The translations under genes and the position numbers were made by a program. A stretch of DNA of 64,000 bases from Diplonema papillatum (taxonomy: Eukaryota; Euglenozoa; Diplonemea; Diplonemida; Diplonemidae): contig JAPJBO010000544.1 in NCBI GenBank assembly GCA_030068145.1, positions 1 to 64,000 of the forward strand. Reading direction: 5' to 3'. The notes beneath the pieces were generated by a model. That model saw only the letters and a program-made list of their open reading frames with translations, searched no databases and had not been told where the DNA came from. The first letter of the stretch is position 1. Each line of letters starts with the position of its first letter. Of the stretch, positions 17,970-35,801 are shown in pieces.

Positions 17970-18003
17970 AACGTCGCTATGAACGCTTGGCTGCCACAAG
18001 CCA
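17690..18003 (-). rRNA. 28S (LSU) rRNA 3'-domain fragment, probably a relic
   Basis: Read on the minus strand, 17837-18003 contains strongly conserved cytosolic LSU blocks: TGGCTTGTGGCAGCCAAGCG, CTTTTTGATCCTTCGATGTC, GTGAGCTGGGTTTAGACCGT and GAGACAGGTTGGTTTTGCCC. Further on comes GGTACGAGAGGAAC, which resembles the sarcin-ricin region. The variable helix near 17925 differs from the usual sequence yet stays paired (GACA with TGTC around AGCAGAAT). Homology breaks off abruptly at 18003. This is a dispersed fragment, not an rDNA unit. Whether it derives from this genome's own rDNA or is expressed is unknown. Confidence 0.8.
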
Positions 18004-19170
18004 CCCGGCTGACCTCACCATCTTCGTCCATCGCATGGAGATCGTCTTCGGACGACGTCAGCTCCACATTCTTGGAATTTCGCGCCGCGTGCTTCTTCTT
18101 GGAGTCTCCCCGCCGGCAGTTCTGCCGAGGCAGTGCTCGTGCTTTCTTGACGTGAGCTGCGGCGCAACCCAAAGCTCTGGAAGAATGTTGAAATGCGATG
18201 GAAGAGACACTGAAACAGCAAAAGAAAGAACACACGAAGGCAAGGAACAACAGAATTGGAAGCGGTGGAAGGAAGGAAAAGACAAAGGGACAAAAAAAAA
18301 CGGGGCGGGGATGGACAATAAAAAAAAAAACAGGAAAGAGCACAGAAGGAAAAAAGAACGCGGAAGGTAAAAAAAGAACAGGATGCGAACAGAAGAAAAC
18401 GAACATGTGTTGGTAATTACGAGCACGGGGGGGGGGCTAGAGGTCTGAGAAGCCATCTTGTTTGGGGGGCCGGAGTGCATTTCTTATCGTGTCTCAGAAC
18501 GAAGGGCATTTGGCCAAAGCATAAGCAAAAGAGGGTAGCGACAACAACTGACTCAACAAGATAGCTTCGTCGGGCCGGGTGCAGGATCCTTTCACACGCA
18601 CGGCACATCAGGACTCCGGACGTGCTTGAATGCATGTGCTCAGGCCAGTACACCGTGTTTCGGTCCTTTAAGCCGCAGAGGGGCGGCTCCCGAGTGCATG
18701 CAGACAGGACAGCAGTAATTCGGCTTGCCAGGCGCAGGGCGTACGCTCCGTTTTCGGTCTCAGAGAAAATACGCGTGGTCCACGTGCGGGCGCTTAAGGT
18801 TCGAGGGGAAAAAAAACCTTTCCCCTCATGTGCGACGGCAAAAAAAATAGTGTCGCTACTGACTTCGCGACACCTGGCTGTGCGGCCTTGACCGCTAGTG
18901 GCCTAGACTCCCCTGCATGTGGACCAATAAATCAAAATCCACATGTGGTACCTGTGGATCCACACGTGGGGGAACAAAATCCAAAAAGAATTAACGTGTG
19001 GAAATCCACACGTTCCACACGTGAGCATAAGCCCTGGCCAGGCGGCTGTTCGTAGCTCGTCGCAGCCAGGAGCGACCAATGCTACAAGAGCACAGGCGAA
19101 TCCGTCGCCGGAAGAGGCCCCACAACCACGACGGCTGAGCTACCAGCAAAAACTCAGAGATCCCGCCCAC
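18004..19170. repeat. Diverged copy of dispersed repeat I in otherwise unrecognised sequence
   Basis: 18004-18600 shows nothing beyond A-rich and G-rich runs. From 18620, short blocks match the repeat at 52488-52765: GTGTTTCGGTCCTTTAAGCC at 18651, and CAGGCGGCTGTTCGTAGCTC near 19040. They are separated by unrelated sequence containing CCACATGTGG-type palindromes (18915-19020). Confidence 0.6.
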
Positions 19171-22160
19171 AATGTGACCCGCTGCGAACGCATTGGTGTG
19201 CTTGAAGGTCGTGTGTTTTAGAGTCTCCGGTTGACCGTTGAGGCTGGGAGTCAAGTAGTGAAAGGGATGTGGACATGATTGCACACTTGAACTTTGGCTA
19301 GCCAAGTTGGTGACTAATGAGGCTGCACACACCAAGAACTAAGTCGCTATGAAACTAGTCTTGGGCCCCCCCACGCGCATACTGTTCTCTTGTGACGGTG
19401 GCACTCTGCGAAGTGAACTCCGCAGAGCACCGTGGACACGGAGGTTCCCGTGTACAGCACCAATGGTTGCAGCGTGCCGAAAGGGAAAAGAGTGCAAGAG
19501 GGGGGGGGCCAGGTTGTAGGGAGCGCGTGGTTTAACTACTGTAAGCCATGGGTTTGAACCCGCGGAGTTTGTGGAAAGATGTTCAGGAAACGGTCGCAGA
19601 GCAAACCCATGAAAAAGAAATGTTCGTCCCACTGCATGAAGGCAGGCAAGCACTTAGGTATTGAGTACTCACATGGATTACTGTGTACACGTCGTCGTAG
19701 TAGGAACTTGAAATGCAAGAACCACAGGGTTGGGCTTTCATCCCCGTTGGTACCACTGTCACAGGTTAGCGTTGTTTGATAACGCCGCCCGAGGACTGAC
19801 GCGACACGGTGGACGACGAGGAGGCCAAATACCCAGCTTCATTGTCAGGATCTCGTGCTTCCGCGCTGCGGTTTTTCTTTTGGGTTTCCTCCCCCAAAGC
19901 AGTCTCGTCGGGGGGGGGTCAGAGTCGAGCATTTCGAGCTGGTAACATGAAAAGGCGGAAGCAATACGATCTTTCGAGCACACGAACCACATGGAATAGA
20001 TACACTTTCTCACGGATTAGGATACCTCATGTCGTCGGTGTCGATTGCCATTTGCGTCGTCAAGATCGAGCACTGGTACTGTTCGCGGGGCTTTCAGCGT
20101 GCCACGGCAGTTCCGACACTTATATGATGGCCGATTTCAGAGTCATTTTGAGGTGTAAGAACCTTTTCGCTCGCGGGGTTCTGCATCAGTCCAACTGGAG
20201 AATTGAGAAGAAAAAGAGAGAAGCCTTTCGGCTCGACCAGAATGCACGCGCCGGCATTGCAGGAAGATGCGAAAGTGTTTTATCGTCGATTGGTCAACCT
20301 CTAGGAAATGTCTTCAAATAAAGAACCCGCACGCACCATGTACAGAAGAAAATAATGTGGGCTTCGTTCTGCTTGCGCGTGCCGGTTGATCGTTTTCACA
20401 CTTGAATTTTAACTGTTTCATTTTCAGGTTCGGGATTCAGATCAACCACCGAAACTCACTGTTTACGTCTTGCGCACAAGATTGGTAGCGGTAGAAAAGA
20501 TCATACAATCACTCCCACTACGTAAGAGTTGACCAAGCTAATAAAACAACGAAAACGGAGACCAAGCAACTTCCAGAACGGTTGAGAACCTGCGAAGAAG
20601 GAGCAAGCCACCCCCGGGTGGGCTAGTCTGACACACAAGCTGTCGTCGAGGGGAAGGGGATGGTGGGGGGAGAAGGAAAAAGGGAGAAAACTGAAAGGAC
20701 GAAGAGAGAAAAGGACACATAAACAAAAAAAAAAAGAAGAAAAAAAAAAGCAAACCAAAATGAAAGACACAACTGCACTTGACCAGAAAAAAGCATGAAG
20801 AGAAAAGCGAAGACAAAAAGCGGGGGGGGGGAATCTTTGTTTCGTGTTCAGGCGCTACTTGCCTCTAAGTGTTTGATGCTAGCATCAAGTCTTCTTCGCG
20901 GAAGGGGGGGGGGGGGGGGGGGGGTTTAAAACGAAAAGAAGAAAGACGACGGGGGGGTTGCTGGAGTTCGCTGGGAGAAAGAGATAAACAGAGGACCAGA
21001 AGACGTAGAACAAGAGTAAGCCGACAGTGAGGAAGTGGACATTGAGGCGAGAAACAAGGCACACAGCGAACCGAAAAGTGGGGTGGAATGCACGGTGGCA
21101 CCCAGACCGAGCTAAAGCTGGAGTAAAAATGCGCGCTTTTCGAGTGTGGCTTTACGCTTCGGTTGTAGCACACCCGGAATGACTCGGGCAAACCCTCTTT
21201 AACTCCAGCTTGAGGCTGGACCTCGTGTAAGTTAGAATAGGGCATTCTATCTGGTATCGGAAAGTAGGTGCGAGATCAGGCAAACCTTGTGCGCTAGCGT
21301 GAATCTAATAAAGAGGGCCTGCCTCAAATTGCTCGCTTTCATTTTTTCATCAACCCTGTGAATGCTATATTATCTTCCCCGTTTCTGCCAACGCAACCTT
21401 TTCCGATGCTAAAACATCGGGTCTTTCATTTTCGCGGACTCACTTGCTCGGTTCAAGCGGCTTTCCTGAGAGACTCCACCGTGCAGCTTTTAACTCCCAG
21501 CGCCTGAGGCTGGACGTCGCCTTTGTCTTGGAGAACACGGCCTGGGCTCTGCCCTGGTGCTCTCCCCCCAGCCGAGGTTTGCTACCCCTGAGGATGTCAA
21601 CGTAAGATCAAAAAGAATGCAAGAAAAAAGGCGGGCTGTAGATAGAGGGGGCGGGGGGTGTGGGACAAACGAGGCAAGAAAAGTTCGAGGTCTGAAAAAG
21701 AGGGTTGGGGGTGGGGGGATGGCACTTACCCTTGTACACTGCTACCTTTTGAACCTGAGGATTGGTTGCGTGCACACCTGGTTAGGCTTTTGCTGGGAAG
21801 GGGGGGTGGGTTTGCTAGCCCGTCGCTCACTTTTTTGGACTCTTTTGAAGGGGCTTCATCGGTCACTGGAGTGAGCTTCGTTACTTCACCGCCCGGGGGG
21901 GGGGGGGGGGGGGGGGCCTGCTTGGCTGTCCTCGGATTGTGCTTCCATGTCGGTGCTGCTTTGTTCTTGGACTCCTTCTTCTTCTTGGTTCCGCGCGATT
22001 CCAACGCCACCGTCTTGGTGTGTAAGTCGGGAGTCGTTCGCATGCGAATGAGTTCCACACTACGGTTTGCGGACTTCGGGGGCCTGAAAGAAGGCCTTCA
22101 TGGTTTTCGAGGGGTCTTGTGCAAGCTCATCCTAGGAAGTGCACAGATACACCTGGAGAG
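19171..22160. other. Gene-poor stretch with B-type repeat, D-type fragment and long homopolymers
   Basis: 19205-19310 is a B-family copy (GTCTCCGGTTGACC ... GGCTAGCCAAG). 19970-20105 resembles the D-family tail and its VLDLDDA coding end. Long homopolymer runs occur: A-rich 20722-20755, G run about 20905-20922, G run about 21896-21916. I see no supportable gene. Confidence 0.5.
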
Positions 22161-22163
22161 ACT

Positions 22164-22590
22164 ATGAGAAAGAGAGAGAGAGAGACGAGTTAGAGTGCAG
22201 GGACCATCTCTCCGAGGAGTATCCGGTCGCCCCACTACTATCCCGTACTACTACGGCGGGCGTAAGTCGTTGCGCCGTGGGCGCGGAGCGAACCGTGGCC
22301 CAGTCAAAGATGATTGTTGCACCGATGGTGGCGCAGCCGGGGGCGTTCTGACTGGCGGACGAGACCGCCTGGCAGGCGTGTGTTGACGGCTCTCCTCCTT
22401 TTGGCAATAGTACGCCCTATGGCGGCGGTTAGCATCTTGACGGGGAATCTCAACTCCCACTGAACAAAGGATGAGAGACTATAAGAAAGATACGCCCCTC
22501 CATGGAGAATGGCAGTCCAGAGGGGGATGAAAGCGGACAGTGACTCCACTTTGACCCCCTCCAAACCTCTGCGTTTTAGTACTAACAATC
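22164..22590 (-). repeat. Repeat family A, copy 1, with conserved peptide
   Basis: Starts with a GA run followed by GACGAGTTAGAGTGCAGGGA. On the minus strand it encodes VQWELRFPVKMLTAAIGRTI, close to AQWKLKFPIKVLAAAVGRAV in the copy at 35155-35545. The differences are mostly conservative, suggesting that the element once encoded this protein. Confidence 0.65.
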
Positions 22591-22849
22591 TTGCGGGTTG
22601 CCCTTCAATGTATTGTGCAGGCCGAAAAGACGTAGGCAGCGCGTTTTGGTGGTTGATCAGAATTCCTTACCTGAATATACAAAGGGTAAATACAAGTGGG
22701 AAAACGATCACCCGCTGGCGTAGGTCCATCCTGATGCCTGAAACGCCCATCGAATGTCGATCCAGATCGGCGCAAACACGGCGGTTCGGCTTGGTCTCTC
22801 GCCACTTCCTTCCGACTCTGCACCGCGTGGCAGTCCTTTGGCAAGTGCA
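22591..22849. other. Short shared block, otherwise unrecognised
   Basis: 22580-22625 (ACAATCTTGCGGGTTGCCC) recurs twice at 46635-46740; nothing else was recognised. Confidence 0.5.
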
Positions 22850-23350
22850 TGGACTCGTCGTCTGAGAAGTGTGCACTTGACCCCGGATGGGTACACTTTC
22901 GCGTCGAGAAGCACATGGTGTTGCCATCGGATGAGGACACGTCATATTCATGTACTTGTCGTCGGACGGGCACACTTTCGTCATCGATGAGGACACTTCC
23001 TTATCATCGGCGACGTGCATGTATTGCCGTCGGACGGGTCCGCTTCCTTGTCGACAAGCACATGGACTTGCCATCGGATGAGTACACTTCCTTTTCATCG
23101 GAGAAGTGCATGTACTTGTCGTCGGACGGGTATAATAAATCAATTATGATGTTGTCGTTGAACAAGCACATTGTATTGCCATCGGATGAGTCCACTTCCT
23201 TATCGAAGTTTATGTACGTGTCGGACAAGTGCACGTGCGTCGGACAAGCACGTGTACGTCGGATAAGTATACTTCCTTATCGTCGGAGAAGTACGATGTA
23301 CTTGCCGTCAGACAAGTACATGTACATGCCGTCGGACAAGTACGAAGACC
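22850..23350. repeat. Degenerate tandem repeats around GTCGGACGGGTACACTTCC
   Basis: Irregular units of about 25-60 bases mixing TGTACTTGTCGTCGGACGG, CACATGGTGTTGCCATCGG and TTCCTTATCGTCGGAGAAG. Open frames in it are repeat by-products. Confidence 0.8.
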
Positions 23351-24165
23351 GTGCAACGGACCATTCGTCGCAATTGCGTGATGCGCGGGGGTGGGGGTCG
23401 AGATAAAGCTCGGAAGATCTAGGGGGACGGACTTCGGTACCCCGCAGACTCTTTTCATTCTGTGCGAAGAGAAAAAGAAAAGACGGAGAGGAAAAAGAAG
23501 AAATACTATAAGGCGCCGCCTGTGTGTGCTCATGCCGAAGGGGGCCCAGAGGGCGGGGACGGGCGGAGCGATCTTCCGAAGGCTGCGCTTCACCAAGCTC
23601 CCCGAAAGTTGGTCTGCCCCCCCCCCCCCCCAACTGCGGGACTTTGGAAAATAATGCCCGGAAAAGAGCCGTTTCGCGTCTACAGGACAAAGACCGAAAA
23701 TGTGGGGGGGGGGGGGGGGGGGGGTGGCAATCCGAATCACGGGGTGTTTAATTGGTTGCAACACCTTTGAGTTTCGTCGTGTGCGCTGCTGTACCAATAG
23801 TACCATAGCTGTAGCTTTTGAACCGAAGGTTCAGAAGCTACGGCTACGGTACATATATCGCAAAATCTTTAGGGGATCTAAATCGGAGTTGCCATCTCCT
23901 CGCGGTGGTCCCAGTCGATGTGCGCAAGAACGGCTGCTGGCCCTGTTTAGACTGTTTCTCCCCTTTTATTGCCATGAGCGCAGCAGATTGACCTTTCGGC
24001 CGACGAAAATGGATACGGGTTCACCATTTGTTCAAAAATGGGTGCTCGTGTGTTGTGGACGGCCGTTGTTCCCTTACAAAAGTTTGTTCTTCGCGTACAC
24101 CACCGTGTGTTGTTTTCTCACTCGGGACTTTTGACCTGTCGTGTTTGCGTGTAAGGGGTAGACCC
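23351..24165. other. No recognisable gene; poly-C and poly-G tracts
   Basis: Contains a C run at about 23618-23630 and a G run of about 22 at 23703-23724. No protein or RNA gene recognised. Confidence 0.5.
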
Positions 24166-24695
24166 GCAGGCATAGTGTGGTACTCATTTGCTTGCAAATG
24201 ACTCTCCACCAACGCAACAAGAAGACGTGTTAGTGCGATCTGTCGTGTCGGGGTAGACCCGCATGCAGCAACAGTTGCAACCGACAAGGGTTGCACCACG
24301 ACGAAAGCGCGGCAAAAGTGACCCTTCTGGAGTCACGTAGCGAAAGCTGGCATAGTGTGGTACTCATTTGCTTGCAAATGACTCCCCACTAACGCAACAA
24401 GAAGACGTGTTCGTGTGATTGTCGTGTAGGGGTAGACCCGCACGACCTCACGTCCGTTCAACACGTGGTTCTGTAGGTACAGCACTTGGGATCCCTTCGG
24501 TTCTTTGTCTGGCAGCAATCGCCGAGCATTTCCTTCCAAGTTGGCGCGTTTGTAAAAAAAAGAACATTTCCGGAGTTGGGGCTTGCACTGATAAACGAAG
24601 CAACGGACGATCAGCATCAACTGACCAAAGGTGATGAAAATGATAAGGCAAAAGTTTCTTGTTCTTCGCGTGTACAGGGTGTAAACCTCTCTGGG
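24166..24695 (+). repeat. Dispersed repeats G and H with a 180-bp direct duplication
   Basis: GCATAGTGTGGTACTCATTT and the following 80 bases occur at about 24171 and 24351. Repeat G (about 24428-24560; GTCCGTTCAACACGTGGTTC) recurs at 62760-62905 and inverted at 47795-47905. Repeat H (24567-24695; TGATAAACGAAGCAACGGAC) recurs at 53395-53525, upstream of the MAP kinase start. Confidence 0.8.
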
Positions 24696-25248
24696 GGGGG
24701 TTCCTGTATTAGCACTTTTTCGTTGGCTTCGTTTTCTCTTTCATGTGCAACCGTTGTTCCGGAAATGTTCCCGTCAGTACAGATGTACTATTAAAAAAAA
24801 AAAAAGGAAAAGGTATGTTACACGAACAGTCATCCAGAGTTGACGGACTTATACGGGAATCGTCCACCACCAAAGATCGATCCATGTGCATGAGGCAGTA
24901 ACTCTTTTGCTCTGAGAACTCCCCGCGAAGAGGGGAAACAACAGAGCGTCGTCTACTGGCGCAAGGCCAGGTCGGAGTCTTTGTGGGATAGCTTTGGCTT
25001 TCCGACGTTCACGCTTCCTTCTACCGATTGCTATCTTCACCGTTTCTACCACCACAACCTTGCCCACGTCGGTACACCTTGGTTTCGGCGAGTAGGCGCG
25101 AGGCCAAGCGCAGCATGGTTTTCCCGAATTCTCGCTTTCGCTTGACGATTGCTACTTACTCACCTTTTTCCCCGTGGGTTGGGTAGAACCGGGTTTCGAT
25201 GAGTACGTGACCCCGCCACCCGCGCCCTACCCCTGATGCCGGGAGCTA
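24696..25248. other. Region downstream of Rab2
   Basis: 553 bases beyond the Rab2 stop with no recognisable gene. On the minus strand this is where the Rab2 3' UTR would lie; no clear polyadenylation signal was picked out. Confidence 0.45.
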
Positions 25249-31140
<5,892 letters not shown>

Positions 31141-31560
31141 AATGAGGGAGAAGCCCCGCATCATGTACGACCTAAATGATGTACGATCTAAATGATGTAC
31201 GGCCTAAATGATGGGACCTGCATCATGTACGACCTGAATCGCGAGCGACCTGAATCATGTATGATCTGAATCCATGTACGACCTAAATCATGTACGATCT
31301 AAATGATGTACGATCTAAATGATGTACGATCTAAATGATGTACGGCCTAAATAATGGGACCTGCATCATGTACGACCTGGATCGCGAGCGACCTGAATCA
31401 TGTATGATCTGAATCCATGTACGACCTAAATCATGTACGACCTGAATCGTGAACAACCTGAATCATGTACTACCTGAATCGTGTACGACCATGTACGACC
31501 TAAATCATGTACGATCTGACCGTGTTCGCCCTTCATCATGTACGACCTGAATCGTGTACG
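31141..31560. repeat. Short tandem array around ATGTACGACCTGAATC
   Basis: Irregular 14-20-base units (CATGTACGACC / TGATGTACGATCTAAA). A higher-order duplication repeats GAATCGCGAGCGACC at about 31235 and, as GGATCGCGAGCGACC, at about 31380. Confidence 0.9.
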
Positions 31561-32779
31561 ACCGATCAGAAAGGGGCAAGGACGAAATACAGTACCGAAA
31601 GACTATTACTAGGGTGCGTGCGTGCAGAGAACCGACGACGAGGGATTCGGAGGGAACCAGAAGAGAAGAAATGTGAAAACGAGAAAGAAAAGCCGAGTGG
31701 CAGGAAGCCTGAAACAGGGCCCTGAACCAAAGCGAGGGGATGCTATCCCGATCCACGTGATGGACCAGTCTAGGTCGCGTCGTCGTTGTGAGCCGAAAAG
31801 GACTTAGCTTAATAGCTCCCACTGTACTGTCCTACTGTGGAATGGGCGACTTGCGACTTGGCATCGCTGGCCGTACGTGCGAACGAGGAATAGAGAGTTT
31901 GACCCCAACTGCAACACCAGTAGGTATGCCAGTCTGTTCAGAAGTCCAAGAGAAAATGGAAAGACAGTGGGGTTGAGGCCACCATATCGGTGACAATCTA
32001 CGCGTGACAGGTGCCGAAGTTTGGTAACAAAGGTATCTCTCTATTGCGCGTATATGCCCAAAGAATCTCCAGCTCGATCTAACTCTGTGACCTTCAAACT
32101 GCGGGGTCGAAGTGCACACAATTGCCCAATACAAGATCCCACACTAGCACTAGCACCTGTGCATGGACGAACCAGGTCAATCGCGTGATAGCACCATGAC
32201 TGTGGGTTTAAAAAGCGGAGGGTTTGCATGCAGCTCATTCAATCTACGGGAAAGGGTGCCTTGGATCTTGGTATGGTAACTCCGGGCCAGAGCAGACGTG
32301 TCGTGAAACTGTGTCTTACTTCGAGCTTTTTTGCATGCTGCGGAAGCGGCTATCCTTTTGCTTTCTAACTGCCACCCAACCAAATAGTCCCGAAGGTCAT
32401 AAAATTTGTATGAACCGCATTGTTTGAAAACACAGATATGAACCGAGTAGGATTCTTCGGACATTGGTTGCCACAGTGATAGCTGAAGGAAGTACCGGTA
32501 CCAGGGATGGCAGCCAACTTGCGCCACTACTGCGGACTAGTGCTGCAGGTGGGCAAGATGGTACCTTGAACCGCACTGGCGTTTGCACGAGTTTGTGCCG
32601 GCAAACCCAAGACACGGCAGATGTTTCCGTTCGTGAGGATGGGCAAAGCGGGTCGGTTTTGGCTGAGTTTTGGTTGACTGAAGTGCAAGATCGGTTTACT
32701 TCCCCGTGTTTCCGAAAGGGAGTGTTATTTGAGGAACGAGAACGGGTGTCCGCTGGTGCGAGGTTGGACCCGGTCGTAG
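31561..32779. other. No recognisable feature
   Basis: 1.2 kb with only short frames and no repeat shared elsewhere that I could see. Confidence 0.5.
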
Positions 32780-33680
32780 AGATCGGCGGATGAGCGCCCT
32801 TCAACGCCACCTCTTAACATCCGGTATCGAAAGGTAATCATCGCTGTTGACCACTCGGTGCTCTCTGCAAGTGCCCCACACATCGCGTGAGGCGACCACT
32901 TCCCGACTCTGGATTTCGAAGCAGCCGACCGGGCGTCTTCAGCAAGTGTCAAGGCGGCGGTACTCGGACCGGAAACCGGCGGATGGGCGCCCTTCAACGC
33001 CATTTGTTACATCCGGCGTCTCAAGGTCATCGTCATCGTCGTCATCGCTTCCGACTGCTCGGTGTTAATGGCATCTGAGGCGACAGATTGGGCGTCTTCA
33101 GCAAGTGCCAAAGTGGCGATACTCGGGTCGTGGAGATCAGCGCATGGGCGCCCTTCAACGCCACCTCTTAACATCCGGTATCGAACGGTCATCGTCACTG
33201 TTGACCACTCGGTGCTCTCTGCAAGTGCCCCGCACAGTGATCGCGTGAGGCGACCACTTCCCGACTCTGGATTTCGAAGCAGCCGAGGTGTCAAGGCGGC
33301 AATACTCGGACCGGAAATCGGCGGATGGGCGCCCTTCAACGCCATTGCTTACATCCAGCATCGTCGTCGTCGCATCCGACTGCTCGGTGTTAATGGCATC
33401 TGAGGCGACAGATTGGGCGTCTGCAGCAAGTGCCAGAGTGGCGATACTCCGGTCGTAGAGATCGGCCTTCAACGCCACCTCTTAACATCCGGTATCGAAC
33501 GGTCATCGTCGTCGTCGCTGTCGACCACTCGATGCTCTCTGCAAGTGCCCCACACAGTGATCGCGTGAGGCGACCACTTCCCAACCTTGTATTTCGAAGC
33601 AGCCGACCGGGCGTCTTCAGCAAGAGCCAAGGCCGGCTGGCCCGCGCGGTGGGGCAAGAGCCGAACGGACAATGAGTCGT
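32780..33680. repeat. Two-part tandem repeat (GCGCCCTTCAACGCCA units)
   Basis: Five occurrences of CCCTTCAACGCCA-type starts (about 32796, 32990, 33150, 33330, 33465). They alternate between two related subunits with a higher-order period near 330-355 bases. Contains CATCGTCATCGTCGTC runs. It continues directly into repeat R1. Confidence 0.85.
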
Positions 33681-33689
33681 CGATACACG

Positions 33690-34215
33690 GGTCATATACG
33701 CCGGGTGCAGGCGCCGCGGCGCTGGTGGGGGTCAGCAGCAGCGTCTTGTAGTCAGCCAGCCCGGAGGCTCCGCGCTGGGGCAGACTCGAGCGACTGGTCG
33801 TGTTCGAGCCACTCGAGCAGGGCCGGAGTGACGTGCGAGCGGTCCCGTCAGCGCAGCGCTGCCTGCGGTTCGCGTGGAACCAGCCGTTGGCGACGTCCCT
33901 GTTGAGGGTGCGCCAGCGGGCGTCCGCTGGGAGGGTGTTGCCCGTCGACAGCGGCTGCAGGATCCGCCGGTTCAGCGGCTGCTTCGCGACGGTCCCTCCC
34001 TTGCGCCCCCGCATCCGGATCCCAGCGCCCGCCACGCACCCGGTGCTGGGCCGGGGCGGCGCCTGGATCCCGCCGTCGGTCAGCGCCATTCTAAACTTCT
34101 CCAACCGCGTGCACGGCCACTTCAGCACTCGTCGAGGCGGCAACTCTTCTTCCGGCCACCGGAGAGACATGGTCGTGACTTTCGGTGCCCCCTTCTTTCT
34201 CTGGCTGTGGAAGGC
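33690..34215 (-). repeat. Repeat R1, copy 1, with open frame
   Basis: The minus-strand frame begins MSLRWPEEELPPRRV and continues LEKFRMALTDGGIQAPP ... QPLNRRILQPLSTGNTL. Copies: 34545-34930 and 41409-41640, with a small piece at 35760-35820. I do not recognise the peptide. In the 41409 copy it joins the Helitron Rep sequence, so R1 may be a 5' module of that family or captured sequence. Confidence 0.65.
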
Positions 34216-34254
34216 TTGAGTGAGCCACCTGTTTTTTTTCAGCGTGCAATGTGA

Positions 34255-34450
34255 TAAAGGTTCGGTGTTTTAGGGTCTCCGGTTGGCCATTGAGGCTGAG
34301 AGGCTGCGAGCTGAAGAGAGATGTAGACATGTTTGCACACGTTAACTATGGCTAGCCAAGTGTTTAGCGTTTATTGTGGTTTAAAGTGAAGTTCTCTTGA
34401 GGTTCCGCGATTCTAAAGTCTCCGGGAGGCCTTTGTCAACTTCGTCAAAT
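34255..34450 (+). repeat. Two B-family copies
   Basis: 34255-34365 has GTCTCCGGTTGGCC ... ATGTAGACATGTTTGCACAC ... GGCTAGCCAAG. 34376-34450 has TTCTCTTGAGGTTCCGCG ... GTCAACTTCGTCAAATGGG. Confidence 0.7.
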
Positions 34451-34544
34451 GGGATCTTTACTCGCTTTCATGACGAATGTTGCTACTGGCCGAGTTTGGC
34501 CGAGAGTCCCGTGTAGCAGGCCTTCAGTGAACACGTGCTCGCAA

Positions 34545-35075
34545 CCAGACGTGCGAGCGGTCCCGTCGGCGCAGCGCTGCCTGCGGTTCGCGTAGAACCA
34601 GCCGTTGGCGACGTCCCTGTTGAGGGTGCGCCAGCGGGCGTCCGCTGGGAGGGTGTTGCCCGTCGACAGCGGCTGCAGGATCCGCCGGTTCAGCGGCTGC
34701 TTCGCGACGGCCCCTCCCTTGCGCCCCCGCATCCGGATCCCAGCGCCCGCCACGCACCCGGTGCTGGGCCGGGGCGGCGCCTGGATCCCGCCGTCGGTCA
34801 GCGCCATTCTAAACTTCTCCAACCGCGTGCACGGCCACTTCAGCACTCGTCGAGGCGGCAACTCTTCTTCCGGCCACCGGAGAGACATGGTCGTGACTTT
34901 CGGTGCCCCCTTCTTTCTTTGGCTGTTGCGTGAGCCGCCTGTTTTTTAGCGTTTTTTGTGATTTCAAGATTTTTCGGTGTAGGGTTTAGGGTGTCCGGTG
35001 GTTGGGGCTGAGAGTTGGGTCGTGAAAGGGATGTAAACATATTTGCACACCGCTTTTACTATGATAGCCAAGGTT
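34545..35075 (-). repeat. Repeat R1, copy 2, followed by a B-family copy
   Basis: 34545-34930 is nearly identical to 33835-34200. From 34935 (GCCTGTTTTTTAGCG) it passes into a B copy ending at ATAGCCAAGG, the same R1-then-B order as in copy 1. Confidence 0.75.
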
Positions 35076-35091
35076 TTATAACCCCCCTACA

Positions 35092-35661
35092 CTTATTGTT
35101 AACAACGAAAAATGTTAACAATAAGTGTACATGTTAACAGTAAGTGTAAAGAATAAGAGAGAGAGAGAGAGACGAGTTAGAGTGCAGGGACCATCTCTCC
35201 GGGGAGTTTCCGGTCTCCTCACTTCTCTTCGCACTGCTACGGCGGGCGTAAGTCGCTCCGGAGGCGCGCTGCAGGTTGCGGCTCTGCTACAGTGAGTGGC
35301 GGCACCGGAGTTGGTGCTGCAGCGGGCGCTCTGGCCGGCGGGCGAGCTCGTCTCGCGGGGGATCGCCGCCTTGTAACGCTGCGGGCCCTCTTCTTCCTCG
35401 CGACTGCGCGGCCTACGGCGGCGGCTAACACCTTGATGGGAAACTTCAGCTTCCATTGAGCGAAGGCTACGTCCTGAGGGTACACGGGTTTGGCGTCATT
35501 CCAGCTGTCTTTGGAGCAAACTGCTACTATGCCGTTTAACATCGCCTCTGTCCTCCGTCCAGCCGCAAAACGTGGACGGAATAATATTATGGAATGTTAA
35601 GAATACTTGTAGTTCACACGTTGTTAACAATAGCCGATGTAAACACTAAGTGTAGGGGGGG
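35092..35661. mobile_element. Possible 570-bp MITE with CCCCCCTACACTTA termini, carrying repeat A
   Basis: Left end CCCCCCTACACTTATTGTT. Right end, inverted, CCCCCCTACACTTAGTGTT. Just inside the left end, ACACTTATTGTTAAC and GTTAACAATAAGTGT form a hairpin. No clean target duplication is visible. The interior is repeat A copy 3 (35157-35545), encoding AQWKLKFPIKVLAAAVGRAV on the minus strand. Confidence 0.6.
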
Positions 35662-35801
35662 TTTAGAGTGAAAGTTCGCTTGAGGTTCCGCGGATTCTAA
35701 AGTCGCCGGGTGCTTTGTTAACTTCGTCACCGGGCTCTTTACTCGCACACCGGCACTACCGGTGGTGTTGCCCGTCAACGGCGGCTGCAGGATCCGCCGG
35801 G

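Noticed and set aside
20500-21250. Minus-strand Phe/Ser/Pro-rich frames as secreted or membrane proteins
   Set aside because: They arise from purine-rich plus-strand homopolymer tracts; no start context, exon borders or conservation.
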